The notes under the pieces were generated by a model. That model worked only from the letters and a program-made list of their open reading frames with translations. It was not told where the DNA came from and did not search any database. A program made the position numbers and the translations under genes. A stretch of DNA of 64,000 nucleotides from Hydractinia symbiolongicarpus (lineage: Eukaryota > Cnidaria > Hydrozoa > Anthoathecata > Hydractiniidae): positions 20,090,001-20,154,000 of the forward strand of contig NC_079876.1 of assembly GCF_029227915.1 (NCBI RefSeq), given 5' to 3'. Shown here piece after piece: positions 46,842 through 57,015 of the stretch. How positions within the stretch are numbered: the first letter of the stretch is position 1; each line of letters starts with the position of its first letter.

Positions 46842-47089
46842 CATGGCAAAAGCAAACAGTGAAAAGGTGGGTGAATTTTTTGTGGCTGTTAGGGGCTACT
46901 ACCCTTATTGTAAAATATGGACCCCGGAGTGTTACAATGTATATACAAGTTTGGCAATGTATGCGATGTTTTTGCCATAAAGACATGCGACTGATGGAAC
47001 CATTGTTGTTCACTTTCCACATGAAATCTCGAGAAGTTTCTTCTAGACCGAGGAGCTAAAATTACTTCAAAACTCATCACAACACACTA
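46842..47089 (+). pseudogene. HIRAN-like protein relic (copy 2)
   Basis: Exact duplicate of 42753-43000. The single base difference between the 4089-bp copies (46772) lies just upstream, in the spacer between it and the pogo frame. Confidence 0.5.
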
Positions 47090-48646
47090 AGATCTCTTCT
47101 AGTTCAAGAGGTCTATAAATTGCAAGTAAAGATTTGGTCATCTTACCTGGAACTGTAAGAAATCCTTTACTCATTGACCAATATTTAGAAATCGTTGTGC
47201 AGAGTCAAAAAACGAAATAATAATGGGGTCTTTATTAAAAGGCCAAACGAATTAGCTCCTCGCAAGATGCAATCGCCACAAGATCCGGTACAAAAGACAA
47301 GAGATATTTGTTAAATGTTCACAGAACTAACAAAAAAGTGTGAAGTACGTAATGTGGAGAGAAAGGACATTATTACCATTAAAGGATTAACACGTTATTT
47401 GTATTTTGAATCTGTAGTTACTGTTTTATTCATAAGGGGATACGAACGAAAAAAATTCGCGCATTGTTAGTTTTTTTATATTTCGCGAGGATATAATTTT
47501 CGTGGTTCGCCAAATTCAAATTTTTATTGGGGACAAACTTTCGCGGTTGAAGCAAAAATCCGCAAACTCGGCGAAACTTAAAGGAGAGGCGAACTAAAAA
47601 TTATTTTGTGGCAGTCAGAAAATAAATTTTAAGCGAGAAAAAAAAAATATTGATATCTGAATCCTAAAATCTACAAAGATAATAACTACTTTGATAACAA
47701 ATAAATAACTATATTTTACAACAAGTATCTATATATCTTTCTAACAAAATTTTTACATTCTTTTATGGCTCTAGGGGTAAAAAAAGTAGGTTTTAGATGT
47801 ACTTATCAGTAAACATCAAAAATAAGATATTTGACTTAAGATAACTTAGAATATTATACGTACTATAGTAGTAACAGCATTTTATAACCTTCGTTTATAC
47901 TTCTTTGAACTTAAGAAATATTTGTAATGACCAACAACAATAACTTCTCTTGTTTTGAGTCTCTTTGCCACAACGTAGGCGTCAAATTTGAATAAATTTA
48001 CAGACCGGAAACATTTAACAACAAATCGGCGCAATATGGTGGCTTCATCTTTACTACGAATCTTTTCTTCTTTTACCTTTACTCACAAAGTATATATCAA
48101 TTTGTTGTTCAGTAGTATAAAATAATAAAATATATTCGTCACATGTTGTTCAATATTTTTTACTATTTTGATCTTTAATTTTTTCTTGATTCATTATTTT
48201 GTGCATATTGACCTGTGACCATAACAAAAAGGAGAAATATATTTCATTGTTTTTCAATTTAGCCACCAGTTTGGCAAATGTGTAAAAATACTCAATCTCT
48301 ATAATAATACGGAGAGTGTGTCTGTGTGTGTGTGTGTGTCTGTGTGTCTGTAACAGGCAAAGTGGATGTGTTCATTTTCCTTTGATGTTGCCAGAAAATG
48401 CATGTCTAATATGTTAAATTTTCTGACGTTACGGCGCGACGTTAATAATAATACTTTAACGCCAACATCTTATATTAAATTAATGAAGCCATTACAGTGC
48501 ACTTAAAATTTTAAGGTCAAATAACTTGGAAACGATGGGGTGACGTCAATGATTTTTCACCGCGTGGGTAACTAGGGACCACCTAGGACCAATTTGGGTA
48601 AGTTTCCCAAACCTGGGTCCCCAAATCCGTTTCGGAATGGACGTGT

Positions 48647-48660
48647 TGATGACGTCATCA
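48647..48660. promoter_or_regulatory. Palindromic CRE-like site (TGATGACGTCATCA)
   Basis: A perfect 14-bp palindrome containing TGACGTCA, the CREB/ATF consensus, lies in the left arm. Other GACGTC words lie near 48541, 48791 and 48952, and the right arm keeps ATGACGTCATCA near 52717. Whether they act as transcription sites is unknown. Confidence 0.35.
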
Positions 48661-49617
48661 AAAAATTTTTAAACCCTAATATCTCTGCAACCGTTTGTCA
48701 AAATTACATGATCCTATACATTTTCTTGCTCAGTGTTTCAAGATCTATACGATGAAGGCAACAGGTATACAAATTTCAGGTTTTAACGGGCCATTGCTGA
48801 CGTCGCCAAAATTTTTAAATCTTCATAGCTTCTTAACCATTTGTCAATAGCACATGATAATATACATTTTTCTCATCACCGTATCAATCTCTGCACATTA
48901 CAGGAAACAAATAAGCTAAATTTCGCCAAAATGTTTTTGTATATGCACTGCTGACGTCAGAAAAAATCTAAAACAACCTATTTTTCCATTGTCCTTCTGC
49001 CTGAGTGCCTTGTCGACTAGTTATGAATAATTCAGCACTCGCGAAGATGTAAACAAAACGGTTTTTTTTAATGGACTGTTTATATTCTGGTTCTAGTGTG
49101 TTGTCGCTCTGAGAAATTTACCGTTTTATATGTAAACATCAAATTTTTATATCTCTACGAATATTTTCAATATCAAAACCTTCTTATAGTCTCTATGTCT
49201 AGACTGTTTTTGTTATGATGGCTGTAAATTGATTTATCTTGAAGCAGACCAAGCCAGTTGGTCTGGTCTTCAAGATCAACACTGTCATCATAAACCTTTT
49301 TTCAGCACCCGTGCCGTGCGCAGTTCGCCTCTCCTTTAATCCCCGCGAAAGTTTATCGCAATAAAGTATTGGAATCTATCTTTCTAGAGCAAAATCGTAA
49401 ATCTGTTTTTGAAACCACGACTGCCTTTGGATCATTAAAAACGTTCGAATTTTGAAGACATTCCAGTGTCAATTTAAAGTTTTTTTGTAAGTTGTGCCTT
49501 GGAGGTTGTGCAAACAAACAGACGACAATTGAATTAATCGCCTCTGATCTTGCCATGATTCGACCACCTTCGTTTGATTGGAAACCTGCCTTAAGGAACT
49601 TGATTTGAATTATGTTT

Positions 49618-50083
49618 ATTTCAAGGCTGTTATTGTTTCACGTGGATATCATGTTTAAAAAGAAACTTTATGGTCAAACGCGAAAATTAATGAAGAAGTT
49701 AAAGTGGAATTCGTGACAAATACCACATCATTGTCAACAGATGTGTGTGCCATAAAAACAAAGAATCCTTATTTTAACGATTGAAAAAAAGTCGGACACA
49801 TTCCCACGAGAAACATCTCGTTACCTTGATTTTTTTATCAAAGAAGAAAATCTGAACGTTTTGGAAAATCTAATGTTCTCAAAGGACAATCCGTCGCCAA
49901 TTCCTTCAGGCGGATTAGAAGTACCTCTTTTATTAAAACTTTCTGCTAAAGAAAAATGGGTTGTTGATACAATGGAAGAACTCGTGCTTGATTTTTACAC
50001 TTATGTAATTTTCCGATAATGAAGATGATGACAACGATGAGAAGGATTTTCAAGCTAGCCAGTCAGACACTGTTAGCTCTTGG
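49618..50083 (+). pseudogene. HIRAN-like protein relic (third locus)
   Basis: Plus-strand pieces read KAVIVSRGYHVFKKKLYGQ, then VEFVTNTTSLSTDVCAIKT, then (frame change) FPRETSRYLDFFIKEENL. A long clean stretch follows with NPSPIPSGGLEVPLLLKLS and KWVVDTMEELVLDFYTY, and an acidic tail (DNEDDDNDEKDF) ends the frame. This is the best-preserved C-terminal half of the family in the window. It ends just before sequence resembling a pogo/Tigger terminus. Confidence 0.5.
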
Positions 50084-50382
50084 TAACTCAAACACTGGAT
50101 AACTCAAACTTGCATTATCTCAAACCATTTTCTTGGTTCCCTAGAACGTTCTTTAATACTTTCTTATAAAAAACTCCGGATAACTTGACTTGCATGCTTT
50201 TATTATCGCCAAGATTGTACTTTTTCTGGGTAACTGCTTTCCACCTCTTGAAAAATTCGCTTTAATTCGATCTATAATCTCATTTTAGACTGAATTCGAC
50301 TTAACGGGAGCTTTGTTTAACTCGAACATTCGTTTAATCGAACTATTTTCCTCGGTTTCTCGAGTTACTGGGAGTTAACTGT
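50084..50382 (+). other. pogo/Tigger-like 3' terminal region
   Basis: The sequence is rich in TAACTC-AAAC / TCGAGTTA words (GGATAACTCAAACTTGC near 50097; TCGAGTTACTGGGAGTTAACTG ending at 50380), followed by TA. The complement of the end starts CAGTTAACTCCCAG, and CAGT plus a TA target fits Tc1/mariner-pogo termini. I did not find the matching left terminus. Confidence 0.4.
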
Positions 50383-52201
50383 AAATAACGAGGACACAGC
50401 AGTTCCAATGTATTATACTTCTAAGCAAACTAAAACGAGAAAAAATTAAACGTTTTATATATAGCTTGGTAAAAAGTTTTTTCTTGTGGTGACGAAAATT
50501 TATTACCGAGGAAATTTTGTCGACGTAATTTTTTACTGAAGAATTTTTCAGCTCCAAATTTAGATGCTTATTGTAATGCCTCACTTTTCAATAACGTGCA
50601 CGGAATTTTGCTTTATCCTCATAACCGAAACAGTTTTGGATAAATAACAGAAAGTGTTACATCAGTCCTTTTGAAATTTATGCAGCAAGTTGAAAGCTAC
50701 ATACGAAATATATATCCCTTACACAAGGACTTTGCTAAGTTTCTTATAATGGAATTAACAGAATGATTGAGTTTTAAATTCTGTTGGATCTCTTCGAAAA
50801 CTATTCAATAGTACTTCGTGGGCACCATGTTTTTGTCGCTTTAAAAGCCATGGTTAGCTCATACAGCTCTCTTCTACCGTTTTCTAGTCCGTTTTTTGTC
50901 TTCTACCATTATCCCTGCTGTTGCTATAGCAATAACCGCAATGAAAGATATACGTATTCTTTCTTTGGTATTCATTGTGAAAAGAGAGTTTTTAAAAAAA
51001 CTTATACATTTTATATTACGTGTAGACAGGAGTATTAATGCAAATAAACTTTTTTCTTGCAACTAAACGTTCCGTTAAAACTTACCGTGCATTTTAGCCT
51101 TAAGAGATGTAATAAGAAATTATAAAAAAGGGAACGCGGTAATCATATTAGGTAATATAATTTGTGGCATGCGCAATAACATTTTGTAAAAATATTCTTT
51201 GTCACGCACTATTTATCTTTGTCTTTATTTGTACCAAACATTGCCCTTGCTTGATCATTTTTATCGAGATTTTTTAACTTGCACTATAGTATACAATCAT
51301 TTCTACCATTTTCTTACAAGTAAAAAACTCCTTTTGGGGCCAAGAAATTGCCAGTGGTTGGATGGAATGGAGGAATGCGCAGGAATGTGTCTATTTTTTT
51401 AGTCCAATTAATTTATATAAATGATAAAAAGTGTAAAACCGTCTTTGTAGCCACTCCTGGAGACAATTAATAGGGTTATTATCCCTTAAAGTTAGCGAGG
51501 CCAACCAGATAAAATATCCCCCACGCGAGTTAGTTCGCGTAGTGTGTGCAATATTTAACTACAAAACGTAAAGAAGGGGTTGTTATTTGACAAAGGGGAG
51601 ACCAAACGTCAAGGGGTCGGGTAATCCGGGATCCTGGTTATCATAATCAAAATCAAATTTTTTTTTTGCAAACGGGTAGGTAATGGCGGACTGACGTCCT
51701 GTCTCCCTGTTCATTTTAACATAAAGGGATTAGTCTACAGAAGGAAATGACTTTCAAGTCATTTGCCTCGCCAAAGTTAAATAAAACACTGTTTTTACAA
51801 ATCGAAAGGGCATAAAAGAAAGAAGAAGAAGTAGTAGGCCCATACTCCTCTAACAGTCTCTTACAGCCTCCCCTCTTATTTAAGCCATCTTACCTTTTTT
51901 TTCTCTCCAACCTTTTTTTAAAAATCACCTTTTCCAAGTATATACTTCAGTTCCAAGCTACCCTAGTTATAGTCAGTTTGCTGAGTTCTGAAAAAAAGTT
52001 CGTGCAAATTCAGAGGAACTTTTACAAAAACTTCACCCCAGATGAGAGATAATCTTAATATAAATGATTTTACTTGATGTTGTTCTTAATTCTACTTGTA
52101 TATATTCCAAAAACAAAAAAATATGTATAAACGATGTTTTGTTCGGCCGTTCACTGCCATATTTTTAAAAAAACGAATGTTGCAAGACATGTTTTTACTT
52201 C
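50383..52201. other. Unassigned AT-rich interior of the inverted-arm element
   Basis: No gene recognised. Short frames (50375-50584, 50784-51038, 51199-51402) have no family resemblance. A small inverted repeat ACGCGA..TCGCGT lies near 51535. Confidence 0.4.
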
Positions 52202-52362
52202 AATAAGAAAAGTTTTAAAAACACATGTTAAAATTTTATTTTTAATTTATAAAGTAGCACGAAGCTTTTCGTAACTGAATGTACCTCAGTTACGAAAAGC
52301 TTCGTGCTACTTTATAAATTAAAAATAAAATTTTAACATGTGTTTTTAAAACTTTGCTTATT
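52202..52362. mobile_element. Hairpin MITE: 70-bp perfect palindrome arms, 7-nt loop
   Basis: 52209-52278 is the exact reverse complement of 52286-52355, with loop ATGTACC. With one mismatch the pairing extends to 52202 and 52362. Arms contain AAGTAGCACGAAGCTTTTCG. The core word TTACGAAAAGCTTCGTG recurs at about 56134-56150, so it belongs to a repeat family. Perfect arms imply recent origin or ongoing correction. Confidence 0.85.
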
Positions 52363-53059
52363 TATTTGTTGGCTGATTTATCATAATATTTTTACTTCCG
52401 TTCAAATAATTTCAGGGGGGGTAAATATAAAATTAATTCATGTATATACAATACATCTTATTACCTGTTGTTGTCAATTTCCAATTTTACATTCTTTTTT
52501 AATATATACTAGTCCATAAAGCCTGTGGAGAAATCCACTTAGGCAAAAGGTCAATAAAAAGAAAGTTCTATTAGATATATTGCTGATAAAAAATTTAGAA
52601 ATTAGTTTACCTGTTGCCTCCATCTATAGATCTTGAAACGCTGATCAAGAATATGTATAGGATCATGTACTTTTGACAAACTGTTGCAGAGATATTGGGG
52701 TTTGAAGGTCTTTTAATGACGTCATCAACCCGTTAATTCTTAAACGGATTCAGGGACCCAGGTTTGGGAAACTTACCCAAATTGGTCCCAGGTGGTCCCT
52801 AGTTACCTACGCGGTGAAAAATTATTGACGTCACCACCTCGTTTCCAAGTTATTTGGCCTCAAACTTTTATGTGCACTGTAATGCCTTTATTAATTTAAT
52901 ATAGGATATTGACGTCAAAATAGTAATATTACGTCGCGCCGTAACGTCAGAAAATTTAACATCTAAGACATATTTTTTTCGGCTACATCAAAGGAAAATA
53001 AAGAAATCCACTTTGCCTGTTACAGACACACAGACACACTTAGCGTATTATTATATAGA

Positions 53060-53362
53060 TGATGCTTTTGTAATAACAGATGTAGCTATAGCTTTTTGTT
53101 TTTGTTCCTTGTAAATATAGTACATTTAAATAAACAACACAGTCCCCTGTGTTCTTGCATGCCTCGATGCGTATTAGTCCCTAAGGAACACAACTAGATA
53201 TAATAGAAATCATAAACCTTTATACACATATATACACATATGTAAGACTAAGATTAAACCCTAAAGACTAAACCCTAATCCTAAACCTAACATTAAACTC
53301 ATATAAACAAAGACTTCATACATAAAAACATAAACAAAACAGACTGTTTCATCTGGCTCCCC
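53060..53362. other. Unassigned spacer
   Basis: AT-rich sequence with TAAACCCTAA-like words near 53255-53285 (AAACCCTAAAGACTAAACCCTAAT). They are irregular and few, so not a telomere array. Nothing else recognised. Confidence 0.4.
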
Positions 53363-53720
53363 TCAAGATGGGAACATCTTGAAACTAACACAACAAGGCT
53401 CCTTCATCGGGGAATCTTTATAATTTTTAACCAACAAAACCAGCTTGTAAATTGGTCGCTCCAATATCACCTTTTTCTGTTCTGTTGCATTTCGTGATAA
53501 GAATATTTCCACGCTACGAACTGTGCCTGTCTCTACTACTCTTGCCATCCGCCAATCACAACGATCAGTTTGTTCTTTGGGCAAAACAATATCGCCAACC
53601 CCTAAAATATCGTTCATTCTTCTGCCACTTTGTCCTTAGCTGTAAACTAGTCACAAATTCTTTTCTTCATCTGTCCCAAATCCGTTCGCCAAGTATTGCA
53701 CTCTTCTTCACTGTTTGCGA
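53363..53720 (-). pseudogene. BEL/Pao LTR retrotransposon fragment (integrase C-terminal region)
   Basis: The minus-strand frame 53363-53617 reads GVGDIVLPKEQ, RCDWRMARVVET and IYKLVLLV. This matches the C-terminal module after the integrase of BEL/Pao elements (DUF5641 pattern: VGDVVLV..., W.LARV, KLVPL). Upstream, to about 53720, pieces in other frames (ERIWDR, RKEFVTSLQLRTKW) fit the preceding WxRW..EYL.SLQ.R.KW motif. The rest of the element is absent. Confidence 0.6.
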
Positions 53721-54239
53721 CTATATAGATCAGGTTGTGACAATACTACAGGGGGTGGCACCACCTTGCTCTTCATTGTGAGAAGTTGGCTTGGGATAAT
53801 GGTTGCATACTGTTAACATCATTCAGCCTCAGTCATCAAGGTAATTAGTGATTCTTTATTGAGGGAACCTGTGAGTATTTGTCGTTCGCATACTCCACCC
53901 ATATAGCTAGCTGCTGGTGGATTTTTCTTCCAAATTATCCACTCTGTACCATGGTTAGATAAAAATTCTGGGAGACGCTTTTAATCCATTTCTTTAAATG
54001 CTTTGTGTACCATAAAGCTTCGAATAAACGCCCTCTTCTATTAAACGCCCGAATAGACTCCCCTCCTTTTGAGATTCGCCCCCCCTGACGGTTTTTTTTT
54101 AATTACTCCTGATTGCTTTCTTATATCGCTATGATACTTACTGAGTTTCAACATTTATCTATTAGACACCTGCATGCTAAATTTTTAGGTGCCATACCTG
54201 TCAGAGGCTTTGATATTGGCCATTACTCGAAACTACCCC

Positions 54240-56010
54240 TAAAATCTCTATGAAATTCTTATCATCATCATCATTCTCGGCTTAACGTCCGTTTTCCATG
54301 CTAGCATGGGTTGGACGGGGTATATTAATGACCCTCTTCCAATCTGATCTAGACTGTGTTAGATCTAAACTCAACTTCCTCTCTATCAAGTCTGTCCTTA
54401 TAACCTCCTGCCAAGTCTTTCTCGGTCTGCCTCTGGGCTTTGCCCCAGAAACTATCAAGTCTCTACACTTTCTTACCCAATTATCCTCCTCCATTCTTTC
54501 CAAGTGCCCCAGCCAATTCAATCTTCTTATCTGGATAACATCTTTAATTCTACAGAGACTTAGCCTGCTTCTTAGCTCATCTGAACCCTTTCTGTCTCTC
54601 AGACTGGCATTACACATCCACCTAACCATTCTCATATCATTCCTTTCTAAACGGTCAAGATCTTCCTGCTTCACTGCCCATGTCTCACTACCGTACAACA
54701 TAACACTTCTTACACAGGCCTCATACAACCTACCTTTTACCTCAATTGACAGGACTCTGCTAGTCAATAAAGGAAGTAACTCTCTAAACTTTTTACGTAT
54801 ACACTTCTCACCTACAATATCTTGATTAGTCTTCTTCATTTGCTTTGCTATCTTGAATACCTCATTGCGCTGGTCTTCCCTTCTTAACACATCTGCAAAT
54901 CTGTTTCTCTCTGCTTCTGATTTTGCCTTATACACTGCTGTACGAGCCCGACGCTTAGCTTCTAAGTAAATATTTTTACTACCACCTGACTTCCACTCTT
55001 TCCAAAGTTTCCTCTTTTCCTTTATACACTGGTCAACCTCATTATTCCACCACCAGGTCTGTCTATGTCTAGCTGGTCCTTTCGTCCACCCACAGGTATC
55101 ATCAGAAGCTTCTAGAAGACAATTCTTCAAAGTAGTCCAAGTATTTTCAACATTGTCACTATTACATTGACTATTGTAGGCTAACTGCTGAACTTTTGCA
55201 CTAAATTGTCTTGCTACAATCTCTTCCTTCAGCTTCCAGACTTTTCGACAGGGCCTGTACTTTCCCTTGGCTTCTTTGACACTTTTTAAGATAATATCAC
55301 AAACCAGCAACCTATGCTGGGAAACACACTCTTCCCCCAATATAACCACTTTCTTGTTTGACTTTCTAACCAAAAAGTAATCTATCTGTGTCTTACAACC
55401 ACCTGACTCATATGTTATCAGCCTACTCTGTCTCTTACTAAATGATGTGTTGCAAACCACTATGTCCGTTGCCATTCCAAACTCAAGCAATCTCTCCCCT
55501 TCCTTATTTCTGCTCCCAAATCCATAGCCTCCATGCACACCTCTATAACCTTCAGATGACTTCCCAACATGACCATTAAAGTCGCCGCCCACCATGACAA
55601 GTTCAGTGTCTCCAAACTTTGATGTGACTGCTATTAACTCATCATAAAACTTATCTTTATCTTCCTCACTGAGTCCACACTGTGGAGCATAAACTGACAG
55701 AAAAGTGACAATCCTATTACCTATCAAAAACTTTATCACTATAATACGACTATTAACACGCATAACATCTATTACTTTTTCTACCCACTTCTCTGCAACG
55801 AATATGCCAACTCCTCCATATCCATCACTATTACCAATCCAAAAAAGCTTATACCTTGCCCTCCTACCTTCCACAAATCTCACTGAAGCTCCTCTCCACC
55901 TAACTTCCTGAACACAACACATATCAACAGATCTACGTTCTAACATTTCAACTACTTCACCTGCTCTACCTCTCAGAGTACCAACATTTACACTAGCCAT
56001 CCTCAACCTA
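54240..56010 (-). mobile_element. RTE-like non-LTR retrotransposon, internally deleted
   Basis: The element reads leftward. Its coding part spans 54282-56006, and a short ATG/TGATGATGAT tail lies just past the stop (about 54248-54265), as RTE-clade elements have. The 5' end is near 56010. The internal deletion, described under the CDS, makes it non-autonomous. Confidence 0.75.
54282..56006 (-). CDS. Endonuclease-only RTE-type protein (RT core deleted, frame kept)
   Basis: The frame is 574 codons with no stops. The apurinic-like endonuclease is complete: N7 (SVNVGT), E34 (CVQEVRW), D142/N144 (GGDFNG), D209 (QIDYFLV) and H231 (SQHRLL). A basic linker follows (RQTWWWNNEVD, then KRRARTAVYKAKSEAER). 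At about residue 404 the sequence jumps from NQDIVGEKCIRK to FRELLPLLTSRVLSIEVKGR, which normally lies after the YADD reverse transcriptase. The C-terminal part is usual (LYGSETWAVKQED, RRLNWLGHLERME, GRPRKTWQEVIR, THASMENGR). A full-length element would have several hundred more residues. Such EN-only fusions are often annotated as craniofacial development protein 2-like. The deletion preserved the frame. Confidence 0.85.
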   Translation of the reverse strand: MRMASVNVGTLRGRAGEVVEMLERRSVDMCCVQEVRWRGASVRFVEGRRARYKLFWIGNSDGYGGVGIFVAEKWVEKVIDVMRVNSRIIVIKFLIGNRIVTFLSVYAPQCGLSEEDKDKFYDELIAVTSKFGDTELVMVGGDFNGHVGKSSEGYRGVHGGYGFGSRNKEGERLLEFGMATDIVVCNTSFSKRQSRLITYESGGCKTQIDYFLVRKSNKKVVILGEECVSQHRLLVCDIILKSVKEAKGKYRPCRKVWKLKEEIVARQFSAKVQQLAYNSQCNSDNVENTWTTLKNCLLEASDDTCGWTKGPARHRQTWWWNNEVDQCIKEKRKLWKEWKSGGSKNIYLEAKRRARTAVYKAKSEAERNRFADVLRREDQRNEVFKIAKQMKKTNQDIVGEKCIRKKFRELLPLLTSRVLSIEVKGRLYEACVRSVMLYGSETWAVKQEDLDRLERNDMRMVRWMCNASLRDRKGSDELRSRLSLCRIKDVIQIRRLNWLGHLERMEEDNWVRKCRDLIVSGAKPRGRPRKTWQEVIRTDLIERKLSLDLTQSRSDWKRVINIPRPTHASMENGR

Positions 56011-56434
56011 GTGTTATCTACCTTGTAGGGTAATAATTTTATAGCCTTTTAATTGACCAATTACTTTTTTACTGTAGATATGTATATATTCTATTTGATT
56101 TGAAATAATCTCTACTTGATAATGTAACATAGATTACGAAAAGCTTCGTGAAAATAAATTGTTTTTTAACCAAGTGTTTTTATTGATTATTGATAAAAGA
56201 AAAATTGATCACCAGAATCGTGTTTTAGAGAGAGTAAGGAAATCGTTATTGAGAGAAAAACAATAAAGCACCTAAGTGAAGTAAGGTCATAAGTATTGAG
56301 TTTTTTTAGATTAAGTTTTAAATGTGTGTTATGTCATTTGTTACATTTTGATTTTATAATTTAAGCTTTATATATTTATAATTGTCTTTCGGAGAAATAA
56401 TTAAAAAAAGCAATATAAATTAAAGGGACGTTTT
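56011..56434. other. AT-rich spacer with a shared MITE word
   Basis: No gene. TTACGAAAAGCTTCGTG (about 56134-56150) is identical to the core of the palindrome arms at 52202-52362, so this may be the remnant end of a related MITE. Confidence 0.5.
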
Positions 56435-56650
56435 TAGAGCTTTAGAGCTTCGCAGGGACGTTTTCTCATCATTTTAGAATGAAATAAGGCAAATTTAAAG
56501 CTGCGCAGGGACGTTTTTTCGTCATTTAGAATGATATACAGCAACTTTAAAGCTTTGCAGGGACGTTTTCTCGTAATTTTAGAATGATATACGCAACTTT
56601 AAAGCTTTATATGTACGTTTTCCTGTTATTTTAGAAAGAATACAGCAACT
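56435..56650. repeat. About 52-bp tandem repeat, 4 copies
   Basis: The phrase CAGGGACGTTTTCTCGT is followed by ATTTTAGAATGATATA and CAACTTTAAAGCTT. It begins near 56453, 56506, 56558 and 56611. The last copy is degenerate. Confidence 0.85.
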
Positions 56651-56796
56651 TCTTAAAGAAAGGAAAAGTTTATATTTCACAAGTTTATATTTAACAAATT
56701 TATTGGTTTTTAATTAGTTAATTCATTTCAGAATTTGTTTCAATAACGTCATCCACCTTTAAGATTGTATTACATTTGATTAATTTGACAATCATA

Positions 56797-57015
56797 TCAA
56801 ATCGTTTCACACTTTTTTTTAAAAATCGTTCCAAAATCGTTTCAAAATCGTTTCATTTTTCGTAGTAAATTATAATCGTTTCGTAAAAAAAATATGAAAC
56901 ATTTAATTCGTTTCATGATACGATTATGAAACGATGTAAAAAAAATAATAAAACGATGGCCATGTACGATGAAAATCGTTTCAATTCGTATCAAAAATAA
57001 AACGATCTTGGAGAC
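56797..57015. repeat. Cluster of ATCGTTTC / GAAACGAT words in both orientations
   Basis: At least ten copies of ATCGTTTC-like words (AAAATCGTTTCAAAATCG) occur in the left half and several complementary GAAACGAT/AAACGAT words in the right half. The block can fold back on itself. It is probably a decayed inverted repeat element. Confidence 0.7.

Larger units (their letters stand above)
44496..48584. repeat. 4089-bp tandem duplication, copy 2
   Basis: Second copy of 40407-44495, head to tail. All frames seen in copy 1 recur with identical translations. Only copy 2 continues into the rest of the inverted arm beyond 48584, so the right breakpoint lies within that arm and copy 2 holds the ancestral right-hand context. 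Confidence 0.95.
48296..53059. mobile_element. Foldback-like element with inverted arms of about 460 bp
   Basis: 48296-48770 and 52607-53059 are inverted copies of each other. They share the outer end TCT(C/A)TATAATAATACG, a GTGTCTGT run, CTGTAACAGGCAAAGTGGA, GGTAACTAGGGACCACCT, CCAAATTGGG-type phrases and the inner end GGCAACAGGTA. The arms have drifted, so they are old. The 3.8 kb between them holds a HIRAN-like relic and a long palindrome. No clear target duplication is visible (flanks CTCAA and TGATG). It could be one foldback transposon or two copies of one repeat inserted in opposite directions. Confidence 0.7.

Noticed and set aside
53255-53290. Telomere-like TAAACCCTAA words
   Set aside because: Only a few irregular copies mixed with other sequence. 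Not a telomeric or interstitial telomere array.
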